Assembly (NCBI GenBank): GCA_028285345.1
Contig: JANQPT010000020.1
Coordinates: 1 to 64,000, forward strand
Source of the DNA: Planctomycetales bacterium
Lineage (GTDB): Bacteria > Planctomycetota > Planctomycetia > Planctomycetales > Planctomycetaceae
DNA: 64,000 nucleotides
Direction: 5' to 3'
In this document: positions 59,721 through 64,000 of the stretch, piece after piece
Position numbering within the stretch: position 1 is the stretch's first letter
How the letters are laid out: each line of letters starts with the position of its first letter
Made by a program: the position numbers and the translations under genes
The notes under the pieces: model-generated
Told to the model about the DNA's origin: nothing
Seen by the model: only the letters and a program-made list of their open reading frames with translations
The model's database searches: none

Positions 59721-61403
59721 ATGATGTTCAGGTCGGAGTTCGCGCTAGCCGCCCCTTTGTTTGAGGTCACCAGCGACACCATGAGATACCTCGGACTGGT
59801 CTTTGTTCTCGCCGCAACCTTGCTCTGCCTGCTGCTTGGTGTACTGATCCATCCGGCATGGTATCTGCCGCTGATCGTATTGGTTCCGTTGAGTGCATTG
59901 GGGTGCTGGGATCTGGTTCAAACACGGCACAGCATCTGCCGCAATTATCCGCTGCTGGGACGTCTGCGGTTTCTGCAGGAAAAGATCCGGCCGGAGATCC
60001 ACCAGTACTTCATCGAGAGCGACATCGATGGCCGCCCGTTCAACCGGGATCAACGGTCGTTGATCTACGAACGGGCCAAAAATGTCGCGGGCTTGAAGCC
60101 GTTCGGGACGGAACTCGACGTTTACAGCGACGAGTACGAATGGCTCAACCACTCAATTGCGCCCCGGCCCAAGAGCACCGAGCCGTTTCGGGTCACGGTC
60201 GGGGGGCGGGATTGCCGTCAGCCATATTCCTGCTCCGTGTTAAATGTCTCAGCGATGAGTTTCGGGGCGCTCAGCCCCAACGCGATCCGGGCACTCAATA
60301 TCGGGGCCCAAAAGGGGGATTTCTTTCATTGCACCGGCGAGGGGGGCATCAGTCCCTATCATCTGGAGCCGGGCGGAGATCTCGTCTGGCAAATTGGAAC
60401 CGGCTATTTCGGCTGCCGCAACGAAGATGGATCGTTCAATCCCGATCTATTTCAGGAGCAATCACGGCTGCCGGTCGTCAAGATGATCGAGATCAAGATC
60501 TCCCAAGGGGCCAAACCGGGCCACGGTGGGGTGCTGCCGGCCGCCAAAATTACGCCCGAGATCGCCCAGACTCGTAAGATTCCGATGGGAAGCGATTGCC
60601 TCTCGCCACCGGGCCACCGGACGTTCAGCACTCCGCGCGGCCTGTGCGAGTACGTGGCGCAATTACGGGAACTCTCCGAAGGCAAGCCAATCGGATTCAA
60701 GTTGTGTTTGGGCAACCGCCACGAATTCTTGGCCATTTGCAAAGCCATACTGGAAACCGGCATCGCGCCTGATTTCATCACCGTTGACGGCGCCGAAGGC
60801 GGAACAGGGGCCGCGCCGAACGAGTTCTCTGACAGCATCGGAACACCGCTCAGAGGGGGGCTGATGTTCGTGCACAACGCGCTCGTCGGCTGCAATTTGC
60901 GGGATGAGATCAAGGTTGCGGCGTCCGGAAAGGTCTCCAGCGCGTTCATGATTGCCCGCAACATGGCCATCGGCGCCGATTGGTGCAACGCGGCCCGTGG
61001 ATTCATGATGTCGGTCGGCTGCATCCAGGCGCAAGCGTGTCACACCAATCGTTGTCCCGTCGGCGTGGCCACGCAAGATCCGGTGTTGCAAAAAGGGTTG
61101 GTCGTCAGCGACAAGGGCGAGCGCGCCTATCACTTTCACCGCAACACGACCGAGACGTTGGCGGAAATCGTGGCGGCGGCCGGTCTGGATCATCCCTCCG
61201 AGTTCGGCCCCATGCACATCTGCCAGGGCGCCGACCGCGTGCGGGGCAAAACATACCAAGAGGTGTATCATTTTCTAAAGCCGGGCGAACTGCTGGCAGA
61301 CTGCGATCATCCGGAATTTCGGCCGTACTGGGACCGGGCTTCCGCAGAAACATTCCAGCCCGCCGGCCAGGACGTTGCCGAGGTGCCGGCCGCGGAATCT
61401 TGA
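59721..61403 (+). CDS. FMN-binding glutamate-synthase-like protein (GltS, GltB-type domain)
   Basis: A 560-residue protein of the FMN glutamate synthase family. An N-terminal hydrophobic stretch (LGLVFVLAATLLCLLLGVLI) is followed by the alpha/beta barrel: SAMSFGALSPNAIRALNIGA, FFHCTGEGGISPYHL, ISQGAKPGHGGVLPAAKIT, DFITVDGAEGGTGAAP, and the iron-sulfur segment CIQAQACHTNRCPVGVATQ. The barrel binds FMN and a [3Fe-4S] cluster and in glutamate synthases makes glutamate from 2-oxoglutarate and an ammonia channel product. No glutaminase domain is present, and the membrane leader is unusual, so the real substrate is uncertain. Single ATG start; the HPPD-like gene follows after 30 bases. Confidence 0.88.
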   Translation: MMFRSEFALAAPLFEVTSDTMRYLGLVFVLAATLLCLLLGVLIHPAWYLPLIVLVPLSALGCWDLVQTRHSICRNYPLLGRLRFLQEKIRPEIHQYFIESDIDGRPFNRDQRSLIYERAKNVAGLKPFGTELDVYSDEYEWLNHSIAPRPKSTEPFRVTVGGRDCRQPYSCSVLNVSAMSFGALSPNAIRALNIGAQKGDFFHCTGEGGISPYHLEPGGDLVWQIGTGYFGCRNEDGSFNPDLFQEQSRLPVVKMIEIKISQGAKPGHGGVLPAAKITPEIAQTRKIPMGSDCLSPPGHRTFSTPRGLCEYVAQLRELSEGKPIGFKLCLGNRHEFLAICKAILETGIAPDFITVDGAEGGTGAAPNEFSDSIGTPLRGGLMFVHNALVGCNLRDEIKVAASGKVSSAFMIARNMAIGADWCNAARGFMMSVGCIQAQACHTNRCPVGVATQDPVLQKGLVVSDKGERAYHFHRNTTETLAEIVAAAGLDHPSEFGPMHICQGADRVRGKTYQEVYHFLKPGELLADCDHPEFRPYWDRASAETFQPAGQDVAEVPAAES

Positions 61404-61433
61404 ATTGAGAATTCACTTGCACGAGGATCAGCC

Positions 61434-62681
61434 ATGACGATTGACGAACTCAGCTATGAGCCCAAAGGGGACAAAAAGAATTCCGATTTCTTCAATGAGT
61501 ACCGCATCAAGATCTACGAGCGTCGGAAGTCAGCCGGTTTGGAAGAACTGCTCGGCAACATGCTGGGTATCGTCGTCCAAGTGGAACATGGCGACGCGCA
61601 GGCCTATCTGCGTGAGTTGCATTTGCTCGGCCCGTACCGGTTCGAGTCCCTATTTCAAAGCAAGACGCATCGCATTTACATGCTCCGTTCGCAGGATGCC
61701 TATCCCCGTTTGATCGTGATGGAACCGCTGGCGGCGGATTACTGTGATGAAGTGACACTCTTGAACCGGCTCTATCCGCTCGCGGCGAAGAAGCCGAATG
61801 CGCGATATGTCGGCGAAATCTTTAAGACGGCCGATACCCAGCAGACGCGCGAAATTCTGGAATCGCACAACATCCGCTTCAACTACCATCACGAAACCCG
61901 CAACCCGCTCTACACCGAATCCGGCGTGGTCTTTACATTTCCCTCGGACTACACGTGTAACCGCATCGGCTATTGCCAGCACGACATCGACGATTACGAG
62001 TCGCTGAACTTCGGCCAACAGATTGACCCCGACGCGAAAGACGTCGAGCAATGGGAAGCGATCGCGGAGTTTTCCAAGCAGACGCGGCTGGATCCGCTCG
62101 TTTTGGGTGTGGATCATCTGGCGACACGGATTCTCGCCGGGGAGCGCGAGGACGCGATCCTCGAATTCCTGACGATGAGCCACTATTACTTCTGGGGCGC
62201 TTATAACATCTCGGAGATGAACTCCTCCACGAATGTCAACCGCAATGGACACGTTGACGACGACAAGCTGTCGCCGGCGAAAGTCTTCACGGCCAACAAC
62301 ACGCCGTCGTTTGTCAACTCGTTCGACAACCTGCCGATGCCGACCGAAGATTTCGTCCGCAATTACGGCCGCCGCTTGCATCACATGGCGTACGAGGTCG
62401 TCGACGGCGATCATCGCGGCGGTGAGAAAAATGTCGATTACGTCGTGAACACGCTGCGCGACAAGGGCGTCGCCTTTCTTGCGCATGTCGTGGGAGAGTG
62501 CCTCGACGATCCGAATCTCAAACAGATCTTTTCCAAGCACTCGGAGTTTTCGATTTTGATCACCGAGTACGTCGAACGCTGCCACGGCTATGAAGGCTTC
62601 TTCACCAAATCCAACGTCGCCTCGCTGACCGAAGCGGCCGGGCAGGACGAACGATATCAGCACGGCCATGTCTTTGACTAA
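61434..62681 (+). CDS. HPPD-like vicinal-oxygen-chelate protein
   Basis: A 415-residue cytoplasmic protein that resembles 4-hydroxyphenylpyruvate dioxygenase and its relatives. The three metal ligands can be placed: His228 (VDHLATRI), His317 (RLHHMAYEV) and Glu378 (ITEYVER), followed by an HPPD-like tail [17 protein letters not shown]. These enzymes use Fe(II) and O2 with an alpha-keto acid. Length and the N-terminal half differ from classical HPPD, so the substrate is open. GAGGA precedes the ATG. It is packed 12 bases ahead of the malic enzyme gene, so both are likely co-transcribed. Confidence 0.7.
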   Translation: MTIDELSYEPKGDKKNSDFFNEYRIKIYERRKSAGLEELLGNMLGIVVQVEHGDAQAYLRELHLLGPYRFESLFQSKTHRIYMLRSQDAYPRLIVMEPLAADYCDEVTLLNRLYPLAAKKPNARYVGEIFKTADTQQTREILESHNIRFNYHHETRNPLYTESGVVFTFPSDYTCNRIGYCQHDIDDYESLNFGQQIDPDAKDVEQWEAIAEFSKQTRLDPLVLGVDHLATRILAGEREDAILEFLTMSHYYFWGAYNISEMNSSTNVNRNGHVDDDKLSPAKVFTANNTPSFVNSFDNLPMPTEDFVRNYGRRLHHMAYEVVDGDHRGGEKNVDYVVNTLRDKGVAFLAHVVGECLDDPNLKQIFSKHSEFSILITEYVERCHGYEGFFTKSNVASLTEAAGQDERYQHGHVFD

Positions 62682-62692
62682 GGATGTCTCCA

Positions 62693-64000
62693 GTGACAGA
62701 TGAAACCGACAAACCGCCGTTGCGCGGCCGCGCGCTGGTCGAATCGCCGCTCGACAACAAAGGAACGGCGTTCACGGAACAGGAACGCAAGAATTATGGA
62801 TTGTTGGGCCTACTGCCGCCGCACACGGAGACGCTGGACGAACAGGCCGAACGCGCGTACGAGGCATTCTGCCGCAAAGACTCGAACATCGAGAAGCACA
62901 TCTATCTCCGGCAGTTGCAAGACGAGAACGAGACGCTGTTTTATCGGCTGATGCTCGATCACATACGGGAAATGATGCCGATCGTTTATACGCCGGTCGT
63001 CGGGGAAGCCTGTGAGAATTTCAGCCACATTTACCGGCGTCCACGGGGGATATTCGTCAGTTATCCCGAACGTGATTCGATGGACGAGATCCTGGCCAAC
63101 GTAAGCGGCGATGTCGATGTGATCGTCGTCACCGACGGCGAGCGAATCCTCGGATTGGGCGATCAGGGCGCCGGCGGCATGGGAATTCCCATTGGCAAGC
63201 TTTCGCTCTACACGCTCTGCGGCGGAATTCATCCCGCGCGCACGCTGCCGATCCTGCTCGATTTGGGGACGAACAATCAAGAACGGTTGAACGATCCGTT
63301 GTACATCGGCTGGCGGCACGAGCGTATCAAAGGACCAGAGTACGACGCGTTCATCGAGCAATTTGTCCAGGCCGTGATGCGGCGGTTTCCCGATGTGCTG
63401 TTACAGTGGGAGGATTTCGCCTCGGTGGATGCGGAGCCGATTCTGGAGCGGTATCGGGACCAACTCTGCACGTTCAACGACGACATCCAAGGAACGGCCG
63501 CCGTGACCGCCGGGACGATACTGGCAGGGGTGACCGCGGTGGGGGGCGAGCTGCAAGATCAGCGGATCGTGATGCTGGGCGCCGGCTCGGCAGGCGTCGG
63601 CATTTGCAGTCAATTGAAACGGATGATGCAGCGCACCGGGCTTAGCGAGGAGGCCGCGCAGCAACGGTTCTACATTTTGGATCGCGACGGTCTCTTGTAT
63701 GACGGCCGGGACGATCTGACCGAATACAGCCGCGCGCTTGCGCAGCCGGCGGCGAATCTGAGCGGCTGGGATTGCGATCTCTCCGGTGCGATTTCCTTCG
63801 CGGATGTCGTCCGCAATGCGAAGCCGACGGTGCTCATCGGGGCGACCGGGCACGCCGGCGCGTTTCCGGAAGAGGTCATCCGCGAGATGGCCCGGCATAC
63901 GGAGCAGCCGATTATTTTGCCGCTGTCGAATCCAACCTCGCGGGTCGAAGCGACACCTGAACAGATTCTGCAGTGGACAGACGGCAAGGCACTGGTCGCG
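62693..64000 (+). CDS. NAD-dependent malic enzyme, partial (cut by window end)
   Basis: A partial malic enzyme of 436 codons with no stop before the window edge. Motifs: the family signature [51 protein letters not shown] with conserved Lys and Asp, [22 protein letters not shown] with metal ligands, and the NAD-binding [14 protein letters not shown] followed by LPLSNPTSR. It converts malate to pyruvate and CO2. GTG at 62693 has AAGGA eight bases upstream; ATG at 62684 is possible but lacks a ribosome site. The end beyond 64000 is missing. Confidence 0.93.
   Translation, partial: MTDETDKPPLRGRALVESPLDNKGTAFTEQERKNYGLLGLLPPHTETLDEQAERAYEAFCRKDSNIEKHIYLRQLQDENETLFYRLMLDHIREMMPIVYTPVVGEACENFSHIYRRPRGIFVSYPERDSMDEILANVSGDVDVIVVTDGERILGLGDQGAGGMGIPIGKLSLYTLCGGIHPARTLPILLDLGTNNQERLNDPLYIGWRHERIKGPEYDAFIEQFVQAVMRRFPDVLLQWEDFASVDAEPILERYRDQLCTFNDDIQGTAAVTAGTILAGVTAVGGELQDQRIVMLGAGSAGVGICSQLKRMMQRTGLSEEAAQQRFYILDRDGLLYDGRDDLTEYSRALAQPAANLSGWDCDLSGAISFADVVRNAKPTVLIGATGHAGAFPEEVIREMARHTEQPIILPLSNPTSRVEATPEQILQWTDGKALVA

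Noticed and set aside
61650-62669. A 339-codon minus-strand frame opposite the HPPD-like gene
   Set aside because: It is the complement of a gene with metal-ligand motifs and shows no family signal of its own.

Overview
The window reads as chromosomal DNA of a planctomycete, probably order Planctomycetales. The evidence is the set of paralogous families typical of that phylum: DUF1559 pseudopilin-like proteins with an H-x9-DG tail, a DUF1501/DUF1800 pair, a DUF1552 protein beside a DUF1587/1592/1588/1585/1595 cytochrome-c-like protein, an M56/BlaR1-like receptor with a BlaI-type repressor, and many FGE-sulfatase, WD40 and PQQ propeller lipoproteins. Bases are GC-rich with strong GC3. I see no phage, IS element, CRISPR array or integrase.

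Layout. 1-7.2 kb: cell-surface and pseudopilin genes (DUF1559, HGSNAT-like membrane acyltransferase, ChbG/YdjC-like deacetylase on minus, GYF_2 protein, DUF1559, and a DUF1559-FGE fusion). 7.5-20 kb: two GT-C glycosyltransferases, a type II P-type cation ATPase (minus), a secreted propeller-plus-helical protein, a lipoprotein and a glycosyl-hydrolase-like lipoprotein (both minus). 20.2-26 kb: a 14-repeat WD40 protein followed by an FGE-domain lipoprotein with a long C-terminal half, then tRNA-Arg(TCG).

26.3-40.5 kb (all minus): a likely operon of a BlaI-type repressor, a 3688-residue M56 receptor, DUF1800 and DUF1501. The receptor joins a zinc-protease membrane module to an extracytoplasmic array of 24 carboxypeptidase-regulatory-like modules, ordered as four copies of a six-module block. 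A sigma70-type promoter with a palindrome overlapping its -10 box precedes the repressor and suggests autoregulation. 40.7-47.6 kb (minus): DUF1552, the multi-DUF cytochrome-c-like protein and an FGE-PQQ fusion lipoprotein. 47.9-49.3 kb: a secreted protein that may hold two SIS-like halves.

49.5-59.6 kb: a compact respiratory cluster on plus. It encodes caa3-type oxidase subunits II, I and III, a membrane protein, a diheme cytochrome c lipoprotein, a Rieske protein, a cytochrome b-cytochrome c fusion, a CtaG-polyferredoxin fusion and a FixH/YtkA-like protein, so it could build a complete quinol-to-oxygen chain. 59.7-64 kb: an FMN glutamate-synthase-like protein, an HPPD-like vicinal-oxygen-chelate protein and an NAD malic enzyme cut by the window edge.

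The most noteworthy items are the giant receptor with its operator and operon, the codon-phase shift in the linker of the CtaG-polyferredoxin fusion, and three differently fused FGE domains that all lack the catalytic cysteine pair of true formylglycine-generating enzymes.
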